A DNA stretch of 39,464 nt from an uncultured Lachnospiraceae bacterium (GTDB lineage: Bacteria > Bacillota > Clostridia > Lachnospirales > Lachnospiraceae). The DNA is taken from positions 1-39,464 of the forward strand of contig CAMWXE010000050.1 of NCBI GenBank assembly GCA_947178145.1. Reading direction: 5' to 3'. Positions 31,186 to 38,525 of the stretch are shown here, one piece after another (positions within the stretch are counted from its first letter, which is position 1; every line of letters begins with the position of its first letter). The position numbers and the translations under genes were made by a program. The notes beneath the pieces were generated by a model, which was not told where the DNA came from, searched no databases, and saw only the letters and a list, made by a program, of their open reading frames with translations.

Positions 31186-31756
31186 GACGTTCACCTCCTA
31201 CCAAATACATCTGCTGCGCTATCATATCAGCAGTTTCATCGTTCTCCTGCATACTCATTTTTCCGCCATTGTCATTCCAAAACTTATAGAAACTATTTTC
31301 CATAAACGGAGTCATCACCGCATCTAAAGAATACGTCACCTTATGGGATTTCATCTTTTTCCAATTCCGGATAAGACATATCCTCTTATCCCTGACATTA
31401 ATTGCCGATGGCACACCATATTCATCTACCTTAAAAAGCGCTAGGCCTTCCATATGGTCAAGCATGCCCTTTATATACAGATCATTTTCAACAGTTAAAA
31501 ACGTATAAGTCTCCGAAGGATTTTTCTTTCCTGCTTTTTTATGAAACCTCGTTCCCTCAGACCACCTGCATCCTCTGGGTAATTTCTTTACACATTCCAG
31601 CCATTCAGGGGTATCAACAAAATCCTTCACATAATCCAGTTCAGTTAACATCCTCTTTGCCTGCAGATCGGAAAATCCCACAGAGATCAGATTCTCATAA
31701 TCAGCTAAAAACTTATTCAGGAAAGCATCGCCTTTTAAACATTCCGGATTAACCAT
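31172..31756 (-). CDS. 194-aa protein, unknown
   Basis: Helical N-terminal part (FLNKFLADYENLISVGFSDL, AKRMLTELDYVKDFV), a basic central stretch (RWSEGTRFHKKAGKKNPSET) and a C-terminal helix (ENDETADMIAQQMYLVGG). No catalytic motif is apparent. GGAGG precedes the ATG. It stands between the linker repeats and the par-associated genes. Confidence 0.6.
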   Translation of the reverse strand: MVNPECLKGDAFLNKFLADYENLISVGFSDLQAKRMLTELDYVKDFVDTPEWLECVKKLPRGCRWSEGTRFHKKAGKKNPSETYTFLTVENDLYIKGMLDHMEGLALFKVDEYGVPSAINVRDKRICLIRNWKKMKSHKVTYSLDAVMTPFMENSFYKFWNDNGGKMSMQENDETADMIAQQMYLVGGERHEMS

Positions 31757-31789
31757 TTGTTTTTTTATTCCTCCGCTATATCCTTATTC

Positions 31790-31825
31790 TCTCGATTATT
31801 CGAGTCAAACCTTAAATCCTTATTT
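31790..31825. repeat. Intergenic linker repeat with hairpin, copy 2
   Basis: Contains the same 20-mer TCTCGATTATTCGAGTCAAA (31790-31809) as 29778-29797, then AAATCCTTATTT at 31814-31825. Order of the two parts differs from copy 1, which suggests rearrangement between cassettes. Confidence 0.8.
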
Positions 31826-32125
31826 TTATGGCGCATATTCCATACAACTTTGTGCCCCCTTTTTACGCCATCCTCGAGACGTTTTCCTAATACTATTACT
31901 TTCTCTGCGAAGGAACTCCAAGGATGGATCCTGATTGATTATCTTATTAACAATCAATTCTCCAACAGCTACGCCCCTACGCCTGCCTTTCCCGTCCTCA
32001 ACAATGCACATATGGGGATACTTTGTTACAACAGTATATTTTACCATCTTAGACGGAGCCCTTTCACAGTCCCCTTTTTCTTTAAGTTTAATTTCTGTAT
32101 TTATCCTAAGCTCCTTGTAAGTCAT
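31826..32125 (-). CDS. 99-aa basic protein behind ParB, unknown
   Basis: Overlaps the ParB gene by 20 bases, so probably translated with it. A beta-rich part (KMVKYTVVTKYPHMCIVEDG, GRRRGVAVGELIVNK) is followed by a basic tail (RRESNSIRKTSRGWRKKGA). No family recognised; conserved position in small phage operons suggests an accessory DNA-binding role. Confidence 0.6.
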   Translation of the reverse strand: MTYKELRINTEIKLKEKGDCERAPSKMVKYTVVTKYPHMCIVEDGKGRRRGVAVGELIVNKIINQDPSLEFLRRESNSIRKTSRGWRKKGAQSCMEYAP

Positions 32126-33587
32126 TACCGCCCCTTTCTGCTTCCAATTTTTTCCGGAGTAAATCTAACGCATCCAAAAGGCAGTTGAACTTACAGATCT
32201 GATCCTTTCTCTGCTCTGGCACAGCCATTTGGAGGTAAGATGTGTATTGTCTTGTAAGGTCATCTATCAGGAATACTTCATAGCCTCCCCTAAATTGTAT
32301 TTCCTGCTCTTCATCTTCATCGCCTACTGCTATCGGTTCATCCAATGTAGCCGATTCTGTCGTTTTTTCAGTGTCCCCTGCATCACTCACCTGTTCTGTT
32401 TCTTCTTTCTTCCAGGCTTCTCCAAACTTTTTTTCAAATCCCTTCCAAAAATAATAAGCCGGAATATTATAAATTTCGCCCGTATGAATATACTCAACCT
32501 GATACCCATTATTACGTATCACATTGACATTACCATTTTTGTAGGGGAGCATCTTGTTAAATATCACTTCCGCCGCTATTGATGCAACAGTACTATTTTC
32601 CGCTGCCACATAGCGGTCAATGATTTCGTGCAATTTGTCCTCAGGAAAATCATTACAGCAGAATATAAAATATATCGCACCATCAACATCACTCTCATTT
32701 GAGGTATAACAGACTGCCTGCTTTTCCGGAGGCGCATAGGATAGCTGACTCGCCGATTTCTCAAAGGTTCCAGATTCCGCCACTTGTTCTGCTTCCGTTG
32801 TCGTCAATTTCTCAAATGTGCCAGAATCTGGCACATTTTCAGTCCTTTCCATTTCGAAGCCCATTTGCCCGTCTATATGCTTATCATTAGCCAGCTGCCT
32901 GATGTCATCCTCGTCAAAACCGCCCTTATTAGTTGCAATGTCCACAAGTTTATGCTGCAGCTCCGGGTCAAGCTGCGCAGCAGCATGTGCCAGCGAAATC
33001 CCAATATTTCCAGTCTCAAACAGCTGCATCAGCTTCGTGTTAAGCCTGGTCCCGATTGTGTTATAGATACTAATCTGCCCCCGCGACACTCCCAGCATGT
33101 CCGCCTCAATATCTCTTGTCCGGCCATCAATCCCCTGACGCTTTTTAAGTTTCGGAATAATCTCTTTTAGCCGCATATGTTCCATTACCTTTTCCCAGTC
33201 CGTCTTATTCCGCTGGGTACTATTCATCAGGACAAGTACTGCTTCGTCCATTCCTGCACCGATCTGCCCCTTTATTACAGCCGGGACAAATTCAAATTCG
33301 CCGAATCCCTCCTCCACAAGTTCCCTGCTCGCTGCCAGTCTCCTGTGTCCATCCAGGGCTAAATATTTATGATCCGCTCCGTCTGGGCATTTCACCAGTA
33401 CGACATTTTGTTGTATTCCTCCCAGAGCATATATACTGTCTTTGATCTTCTCGATTTCGCTCATGATGTACCTGTTATCTGGATTTAATCCTATGTCATA
33501 TATGCTTACTTTCCCGTACACATCGGCTCCGCTATCCTGCTGCCAGGTGTCCTGCATAAAGTCACGAATAGAAAACGCTTTAGCCAT
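32106..33587 (-). CDS. ParB-like partition/regulatory protein
   Basis: A 493-aa protein. Residues ~25-120 are a ParB/Srx-type domain with the arginine box (ALDGHRRLAASRELVEEGFG) and an ERNGMDEA-like helix region; residues ~150-215 hold a helix-turn-helix (EADMLGVSRGQISIYNTIG). The remaining ~280 residues are an unusual extension with two GTFEK repeats, a YIFCCNDFPEDKLHEIIDRY domain and an acidic end. It overlaps ParA by eight bases (ATGGCTAA). In plasmids ParB binds parS and works with ParA; in phages similar proteins may also regulate. Confidence 0.85.
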   Translation of the reverse strand: MAKAFSIRDFMQDTWQQDSGADVYGKVSIYDIGLNPDNRYIMSEIEKIKDSIYALGGIQQNVVLVKCPDGADHKYLALDGHRRLAASRELVEEGFGEFEFVPAVIKGQIGAGMDEAVLVLMNSTQRNKTDWEKVMEHMRLKEIIPKLKKRQGIDGRTRDIEADMLGVSRGQISIYNTIGTRLNTKLMQLFETGNIGISLAHAAAQLDPELQHKLVDIATNKGGFDEDDIRQLANDKHIDGQMGFEMERTENVPDSGTFEKLTTTEAEQVAESGTFEKSASQLSYAPPEKQAVCYTSNESDVDGAIYFIFCCNDFPEDKLHEIIDRYVAAENSTVASIAAEVIFNKMLPYKNGNVNVIRNNGYQVEYIHTGEIYNIPAYYFWKGFEKKFGEAWKKEETEQVSDAGDTEKTTESATLDEPIAVGDEDEEQEIQFRGGYEVFLIDDLTRQYTSYLQMAVPEQRKDQICKFNCLLDALDLLRKKLEAERGGNDLQGA

Positions 33588-34365
33588 TGCTCACGCTCCT
33601 CTCATATTCCTCGACAAAAGCCTTGTAACTTCCTGCTGCCCCGCAACGTGGCGAAAATTCAATGATCGGGACTCCCGCAAATGTACTCTTGTTCATTACT
33701 GGTGTCCACTTGATCCTGGTGAAAAACACCTTTTCAAATTTCTCCTTAAGAATCTCCACACCCTCATTGCACAGGTCATTGTTCCGGTATGATGTAACAA
33801 GGCACCCTGCAAAATTAAGTTCGTGATTCTGCCACTTTCTGATCTCATCTATCTTGCCCAGTACTTCCGCTATCCCGTCAAAAGCAAACTTGTCAATCAC
33901 TACGGGGATTACGACATCATTGCTCGCCACAAGCGCATTTACGATCGGGATATTGATATCCGGCGCGCAGTCTATCACACAGTAATCGTAGTCCCTGCAT
34001 ATATCCGCAAGGGCTTCTTTCAGCCGTGTCACTCCCGGCCTAATTGGATCATTGTCAATCTGTTTGGCTGCATTGATCAATGACATATCTGCTGGTATCA
34101 CATCCAGCGTGGGCGCGGTATCACTTGGATTACTGTAATCCGTCTCGTAGATGGCGGCCTTAATATCCGCGCCCCCTGTCAATACATCTGACAGACTTGT
34201 CCTGCCCTGGCTAAAACATTTAAAAAATTTGCTCGTATTCCCCTGCTTGTCACAGTCAATCAGCAGCACACGCCTGCCGCGCCGCATCAGCTCATACGCC
34301 ATGTTGATGCTGGTCACGGTCTTTCCGACACCGCCTTTTAAATTAATAATGCTTACTGTCCTCAT
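33580..34365 (-). CDS. ParA family ATPase
   Basis: A 261-aa Soj/ParA-type ATPase: deviant Walker A KGGVGKT at 10-16 with signature Lys, Walker A' (LLIDCDKQGN) and Walker B (YDYCVIDCAPDINIPIVNAL). Such proteins position DNA by ATP-driven gradients on the nucleoid, with ParB. It heads the parAB operon behind a good promoter and leader hairpin. Confidence 0.93.
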   Translation of the reverse strand: MRTVSIINLKGGVGKTVTSINMAYELMRRGRRVLLIDCDKQGNTSKFFKCFSQGRTSLSDVLTGGADIKAAIYETDYSNPSDTAPTLDVIPADMSLINAAKQIDNDPIRPGVTRLKEALADICRDYDYCVIDCAPDINIPIVNALVASNDVVIPVVIDKFAFDGIAEVLGKIDEIRKWQNHELNFAGCLVTSYRNNDLCNEGVEILKEKFEKVFFTRIKWTPVMNKSTFAGVPIIEFSPRCGAAGSYKAFVEEYERSVSNG

Positions 34366-34391
34366 ACCTGTTCCCTCCTAGTACTTCCTCT

Positions 34392-34414
34392 GCCTCCTGC
34401 CGTAAACAGGAGGC
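34392..34414. promoter_or_regulatory. Leader hairpin of the parAB operon
   Basis: GCCTCCTG and CAGGAGGC pair perfectly around CCGTAAA. On the minus-strand mRNA the first arm (CCTCCTG) is also complementary to the ParA ribosome site (AGGAGG) about 20 bases downstream of the hairpin, so two exclusive structures are possible. It could alternatively be a protein-binding dyad. Confidence 0.5.
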
Positions 34415-34427
34415 TTATCATGGTTGT

Positions 34428-34456
34428 GATATATAAATCCCTTTCGGGTATTCCAA
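34428..34456 (-). promoter_or_regulatory. Promoter of parAB
   Basis: On the minus strand TTGGAA (34451-34456), 17-base spacer, TATATC (34428-34433): a good vegetative promoter about 65 bases ahead of the ParA start. Suggests expression independent of the upstream replication genes. Confidence 0.65.
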
Positions 34457-34476
34457 AAGGCTTATTCACACAGTAT

Positions 34477-34926
34477 TTACTGCGCCCGTCCATATTTCTT
34501 CAGCAGTTCTTCCTCCGCCCAGTTCGTATATACGTGGTATCTTGTCTGTATGGCATTTATCAGATGCTTTTGTGCCAGATCGAACACGCTGCGCCACAAG
34601 TCTGCATTGGCAAGTGGTTTACCATGTGCCGTTTTAAATCCGTTCTTCCGCCATTGCTGAATATTATTACAATTAAACGCGCCTGCGACCGTAGGAGAAT
34701 CAGTATGTATCGTAATCTCTGCAGGATTGGGAAAATGCTTCAACGCTGATCTAAGCGCCAACAAATTGATCCGGTTGACAGTCACATCCTGACCTCTTCC
34801 AAATTCGCCGCATGTGGCGGCCCCCTTTGACGTATCCACGTATATCACATATACATAGGCGGCCTGCCCTGCTTTCCTACATGGATTTGTCATATTGTGT
34901 GTGATAAAGATGTCTGCATGTTTCAT
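34477..34926 (-). CDS. RNase H-fold protein, probably catalytically altered
   Basis: A 149-aa protein with the RNase HI layout: an N-terminal strand hairpin (AYVYVIYVDTSKGAATCG), NRINLLALRSALKHF helix, the ITIHTDSPTVAGAFN strand-helix, a WRKNGFKTAHGKPLANADLW segment and a final helix. Of the four catalytic acids, the first (usually D in TDGS) is H10, the second (E in R-x-E-L) is N54, the third is kept (D76 in HTDS), and the last may be a Glu in NWAEEELL. It may bind RNA-DNA hybrids without cutting. It overlaps the helicase loader gene by four bases. Confidence 0.8.
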   Translation of the reverse strand: MKHADIFITHNMTNPCRKAGQAAYVYVIYVDTSKGAATCGEFGRGQDVTVNRINLLALRSALKHFPNPAEITIHTDSPTVAGAFNCNNIQQWRKNGFKTAHGKPLANADLWRSVFDLAQKHLINAIQTRYHVYTNWAEEELLKKYGRAQ

Positions 34927-35807
34927 TCATGTGTTTCCCCCTTAAATGGCGCTTTATCGCAATCAGTAAATGTATCATAACTGCGGACATACTGCATAAG
35001 CCTATTCTTACGTGTCAATGTCTTCTGTGACCGGATCGGCTCCTCCGGGAAGTGGATGGCAAGACACATGTCGTTTATCCTGTCGATTGTCGGAGCGTGT
35101 ATTGGTAATTGCTCCGGTCTGAAATTACTCGTTATGATACATAACCTGCCAGTTTTGTACCGCTCATTAATTAATTCATGCAGCCTGTCTTTTCCCCAGT
35201 CATTAATCTTAGATACACCAAGATCGTCAATAACCAACAGTTCCGCATCAAAGTATTTTCGCACATTTACCCCTGTCAAGATTCCCTTTTCTTTGCCATC
35301 ATAGGACTTTTTTATATCATCAAGAAAATCTTCGACTTTCGAAAAGCGGACCGGTATATTGTACTTTGTGCAGATACTGCCGCATATAGCGTTGGCGACC
35401 ATCGTTTTGCCACTTCCCCGCGCCTCGGAATATATGTAAAGTCCTACACCTTCGTCCTTCCATCGTTGGAAGTCATATACAAAACTTTCTACGGTTTGTT
35501 TCAGCTTAGTAACATCTCTCTCATACGTTTCCCACGGAAATTTTTTAATGTCGAGCTGCCTGTATTCCGCGATCAGACCAGAAATACCCCTCAGCGTGTT
35601 CGCCCTGCAATATGGACAATACATCACCGTGCCTACTTTTCCGCCAGAAGCTCTACGCGGATCCGACGGGTACAGGTCTAAAAATCCAGTGTCCTTACAG
35701 TTCTGACACTTATAGACTGGCGGTTTATATTGCTCCACCTGCATTTTATGTTTTTCCCATTCTCTGCGGAACGCCTCCACGACTTCCGCCATATCAAATT
35801 TTGCCAT
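34923..35807 (-). CDS. DnaC-like replicative helicase loader
   Basis: A 294-aa AAA+ loader. N-terminal zinc site (CQNCKDTGFLDLYPSDPRRA ... YCPYC), then Walker A ARGSGKTMV near 130, Walker B LLVIDDLGVSK near 195 and sensor IITSNFRPEQL near 225, with an arginine (IDRINDMCLAIHF) in the lid region. It delivers the host helicase to the origin together with the initiator encoded upstream. It starts six bases before the initiator stop region with close spacing. Confidence 0.9.
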   Translation of the reverse strand: MAKFDMAEVVEAFRREWEKHKMQVEQYKPPVYKCQNCKDTGFLDLYPSDPRRASGGKVGTVMYCPYCRANTLRGISGLIAEYRQLDIKKFPWETYERDVTKLKQTVESFVYDFQRWKDEGVGLYIYSEARGSGKTMVANAICGSICTKYNIPVRFSKVEDFLDDIKKSYDGKEKGILTGVNVRKYFDAELLVIDDLGVSKINDWGKDRLHELINERYKTGRLCIITSNFRPEQLPIHAPTIDRINDMCLAIHFPEEPIRSQKTLTRKNRLMQYVRSYDTFTDCDKAPFKGETHE

Positions 35808-35813
35808 TTTACC

Positions 35814-36890
35814 TCACTCAATTATCAGCGCATTATAAAGCTCAGACATCTTTTTCGAGATTCCGCCTGCATTTTCTGCAGACAGAGCCCTCTTCTGATT
35901 CAGGTAGCTCTCAAAATGCGATGGTCTGAAAAGTGTCTCTGGCCGAAGATATTTACAACGGTCACTGTCGTTGTGCCAGTCAGCATATTTTGTGTCTATG
36001 ACTTTGTAAAAATCCTCCACCGTAAATCCGTCATTGATCCGCGCATTGACCATATCTGCAGTTGCCTTGCTCTGATACCTGTATTTAGTGCCGCATACAT
36101 GGTTAAAATATTCTATAATCTGCTTTACTTCTTCCGGGTGTGTCCTAGACTTTAACTTTTTGGATTTATTTGATTTCTCAGGTACACTTTTCGGCCTGCT
36201 GTCAGGTGCATCGTCGGGCTTGCCCGACAATATGTATTCATGCTCACCATAAATCTTTTCATAATTCTCTTTATCATTCTCTTTATCATTATGTATATTA
36301 TTATATATATTAATATAGGAGTTATCCCTTTGGGAAACTTCCACATTACCGTTTGGGGAATATCCATATTCCCCTTTGGGATAGTTGGTAGTTACCGCTT
36401 GGGAAACTTCCATGTTACCGTTTGGGGAATATCCATTGCACCCATTGTTGCCCTGACCTGAAATGGATTCTGCAAGTTTTTTCTTCCATTTAGCTGCTGC
36501 CCTGTTTATGTTTTCTGTTACTGGTCTTATATGCGTCATGGGAATGCCGTTGAACTGGTATTTTCTGACTTCCACAAGCTCATTCCCCTCTGCTGTCAGT
36601 TTCCTTATTGCACAGTCATACTGTTTCTTAGAGATCCGAATCTCCTCCATCCAGTCCTCCCTGCGCCTTGCGATCCAGTAATATCCGTCCCTGTATATGC
36701 CTGTCCTAACGCCTTTGTTCGCATTCCATGAAAACCAATACATGATCTGTGATAGCAACGTCCCAGCAATCAGATCTCCTGCTATATCTATGTATGCGTG
36801 CAAAGTGTGATTGAACCTGTGTGAGAAAAGATACTCGACCTTTGCATCAATATCATCCTGCATTAAAATTTCATGTCCTCCCATAATCAA
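35814..36890 (-). CDS. Phage replication initiator / replisome organizer
   Basis: A 358-aa protein. Residues ~15-140 form a winged-helix initiator domain (LIAGTLLSQIMYWFSWNANK, WIARRREDWMEEIRISKKQY). Residues ~155-195 contain a repeated YSPNGN-EVSQ peptide encoded by the DNA repeats at 36330-36436. Residues ~265-335 match the phage conserved C-terminal domain of DnaD/TIGR02220 type (QIIEYFNHVCGTKYRYQSKA, YLRPETLFRPSHFESYL). It probably binds its own gene as origin and recruits the loader encoded next. Confidence 0.88.
   Translation of the reverse strand: MIMGGHEILMQDDIDAKVEYLFSHRFNHTLHAYIDIAGDLIAGTLLSQIMYWFSWNANKGVRTGIYRDGYYWIARRREDWMEEIRISKKQYDCAIRKLTAEGNELVEVRKYQFNGIPMTHIRPVTENINRAAAKWKKKLAESISGQGNNGCNGYSPNGNMEVSQAVTTNYPKGEYGYSPNGNVEVSQRDNSYINIYNNIHNDKENDKENYEKIYGEHEYILSGKPDDAPDSRPKSVPEKSNKSKKLKSRTHPEEVKQIIEYFNHVCGTKYRYQSKATADMVNARINDGFTVEDFYKVIDTKYADWHNDSDRCKYLRPETLFRPSHFESYLNQKRALSAENAGGISKKMSELYNALIIE
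36250..36436. other. Putative replication origin inside the initiator gene
   Basis: Two 38-bp direct repeats, 36330-36367 and 36399-36436, match at 36 of 38 bases (each starting TTGGGAAACTTCCA and ending GGGGAATATCCAT), with a partial copy between. Next to them lies an AT-rich tract (36250-36320) with the tandem 12-mer TTCTCTTTATCA at 36265-36288. Iterons beside an AT-rich melting element within the initiator gene is the lambda O/ori arrangement. Confidence 0.65.
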
Positions 36891-36917
36891 TACTCCCTAT
36901 TTTGTCTATTTTTAAGT

Positions 36918-37029
36918 TCATTTTGTATCCTTTATTGCATTTTCAAAAGCAATATATATGCAGGTACTCCGCTACCTGCTGTTGCGTCATATCTTTTTCT
37001 TTTCGTGCTTTTCGCAAGGTATTTCTCAT
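36918..37029 (-). pseudogene. Truncated XRE-family helix-turn-helix gene
   Basis: ATG 37029 with GGAGG gives 28 codons: MRNTLRKARKEKDMTQQQVA, EYLHIYCF, then TGA at 36943. The first 24 residues are the opening of an XRE/Cro-type helix-turn-helix; the rest is missing. A neighbouring frame around a TATATATA stretch reads IAFENAIKDTK to a stop at 36918, suggesting a frameshift at that tract. It may be a repressor remnant or a micro-protein. Confidence 0.6.
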
Positions 37030-37152
37030 TTATCCTGCCTCCAATTTAAAGAATTTCCCTGTTTTTAAGCCACACTGTACCAAGGGTATCTATTCCGTCC
37101 TGTTTTAAGACCCAATACCCTACATGCAATTTTGCGGTTTTCCATAAATTAA

Positions 37153-37794
37153 CTACTCGCCTCCTGTCTCCTTTTCAGTCCATACAATACCATACACATG
37201 ATAGTCTCTTTGAAAATCCTTCACGCCTTTCTGGTGGGCGATCGTATGATGCATCCGGCATAAGCATATCTTTCTGTTTTCCGTATCATCATAATGCCTC
37301 CGATCATGTCCCATGCCGATCGCGTCCCAGTGGTGTATCTCTCCAGTTTTTCCGCAGATCGCACACTTCTTATGTTTCATGCACTGGTACAGGTATGTCG
37401 ATATGTCATCTGTCCTGTCAGAAAGCCTTTCAGACGTGAGCACACCATATTTAAGACAAAAATCTGTAAGTGTATTAATAAATTCCCTTGCCACACTCAT
37501 GGAGCAGTCAGAAAGAGAAAAGTAATCACTCCCTGTTGACATTATATGTACGTATTTCATGACTTCTTTCGTCTCTTCTGGCGTATATCCTGTATATCCT
37601 GAAATGTCCCGAAGTGTTGCATAAATCTTTTTACGCTGATCAGGTGACAATGTACGCCCATCTACCAGCTGTAGTATCACTTTCGTAATACGCTTGTCGA
37701 TTATGACTGCTGCCAGATCGGTATTATCAACATGCACTATAAGATCTGCACTGCTGCCGTTGTTGCGTACAGCAGTAATTTTTCCTGCTTCTAT
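37153..37794 (-). CDS. HNH nuclease, apparent AUA start
   Basis: 213 aa if started at ATA 37794, placed eight bases after a perfect AGGAGGT; the reading from there (GKITAVRNNGSSADLIVHVD) completes the domain normally found at the N-terminus of this phage HNH family before DGRTLSPDQRKKIYATLRDI. A GTG at 37737 has no ribosome site and would cut that domain. The C-terminal HNH domain has CAICG, EIHHWDAIG and CLCRMHHTIAH (zinc and catalytic His/Asn). Usually next to replication genes; probably structure-specific nuclease, exact role unknown. Confidence 0.8.
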   Translation of the reverse strand: MEAGKITAVRNNGSSADLIVHVDNTDLAAVIIDKRITKVILQLVDGRTLSPDQRKKIYATLRDISGYTGYTPEETKEVMKYVHIMSTGSDYFSLSDCSMSVAREFINTLTDFCLKYGVLTSERLSDRTDDISTYLYQCMKHKKCAICGKTGEIHHWDAIGMGHDRRHYDDTENRKICLCRMHHTIAHQKGVKDFQRDYHVYGIVWTEKETGGE

Positions 37795-37921
37795 ACTATA
37801 TCACCTCCTATGTGCTTTCTACATGGCGCACAGGCTAAACGCCTGCACACCCTGGAATTGTCTAGGAGTGTGATGCATATGCACCACGTACAAAGCACAC
37901 GATTATCTTTACTGCTTGTCC

Positions 37922-38033
37922 CACGTGCCTCCTGCGCGGCACACGGGAACATATTATTCCATGCATGCCGTCAGATTAGAAGTTTAAGATATATCACAAC
38001 ACACCAGAATATGTGCTGCGCAAGAGGCACGTG
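37922..38033. promoter_or_regulatory. 22-bp inverted repeat in the early control region
   Basis: Arms at 37922-37943 and 38012-38033 match at 20 of 22 bases when inverted (core CACGTGCCTC), separated by 68 bases. Other small dyads lie between this and the HNH gene, such as CAGGC-GTTTA-GCCTG. It is the only longer gap in the early operon and probably holds its control sites; a clear promoter is not visible. Confidence 0.6.
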
Positions 38034-38051
38034 AACTACCTCATACACCAT

Positions 38052-38417
38052 TTACCCCCGCCTGATCTGTCGATTTTCTATTTCCTGCTGCCTTCTCTGC
38101 TGCCTCTCAAACAGCTCTGTGTCAAATATTATTGGACTGTTTCGGATTGCAGGATTTTGCTTCTTGGCAAAATCCTGTCCTCTTATCCTGTACTGCTTTA
38201 ATAAGTACTCTCTGCTATACCCCAATTTTACCAACTCATTCAGACGCATCATGCGTCTAGGATATTTTGTTATTTCTTTTGTCTCATTTCTTTTATTCTG
38301 CAAATTTATTTGAGCCTCCAGCGCTGCTATTCTCTTTTCTAATGCTTCTTCTTTTTTTCTGCCTGCTATAAGAAACTCTTCAAAACGTTTTTCCAGATTC
38401 TCTGCCAAATCTTTCAC
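38052..38417 (-). CDS. Coiled-coil putative DNA-binding regulator
   Basis: A 121-aa basic protein from GTG 38417 (a TTG at 38408 is an alternative with better spacing from AAGGGG). Residues 1-45 form a charged coiled coil (LEKRFEEFLIAGRKKEEALE, KRIAALEAQINLQ). Residues ~55-100 look like a winged-helix or excisionase-type motif (MMRLNELVKLGYSREYLLKQ, YRIRGQDFAKKQ). The end is Gln/Arg-rich. It is the first early gene and divergent from the plus-strand gene, so a regulatory role is plausible. Confidence 0.65.
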   Translation of the reverse strand: MKDLAENLEKRFEEFLIAGRKKEEALEKRIAALEAQINLQNKRNETKEITKYPRRMMRLNELVKLGYSREYLLKQYRIRGQDFAKKQNPAIRNSPIIFDTELFERQQRRQQEIENRQIRRG

Positions 38418-38464
38418 CCCTTATCTTCATCTATTTTCTACTTCACTACTGGTTACTGTAAATA

Positions 38465-38493
38465 TTGAAATGTTTTTTGTAATATGGTAAAAT
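38465..38493 (+). promoter_or_regulatory. Near-consensus promoter of the plus-strand gene
   Basis: TTGAAA (38465-38470), exactly 17 bases, TAAAAT (38488-38493). An in-frame ATG at 38484 falls inside the spacer, so it cannot be the start; the ATG at 38526 with AAGGAA upstream is supported. Confidence 0.8.
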
Positions 38494-38525
38494 CTTTTCA
38501 TTACATAAGAAAGGAATTTTACTAT

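Noticed and set aside
37065..37145. 26-codon frame starting MENRKIACRVLG between the HNH gene and the XRE fragment
   Set aside because: The nearest GGAGG is 13 bases away and inside the preceding gene's end; too weak to call.
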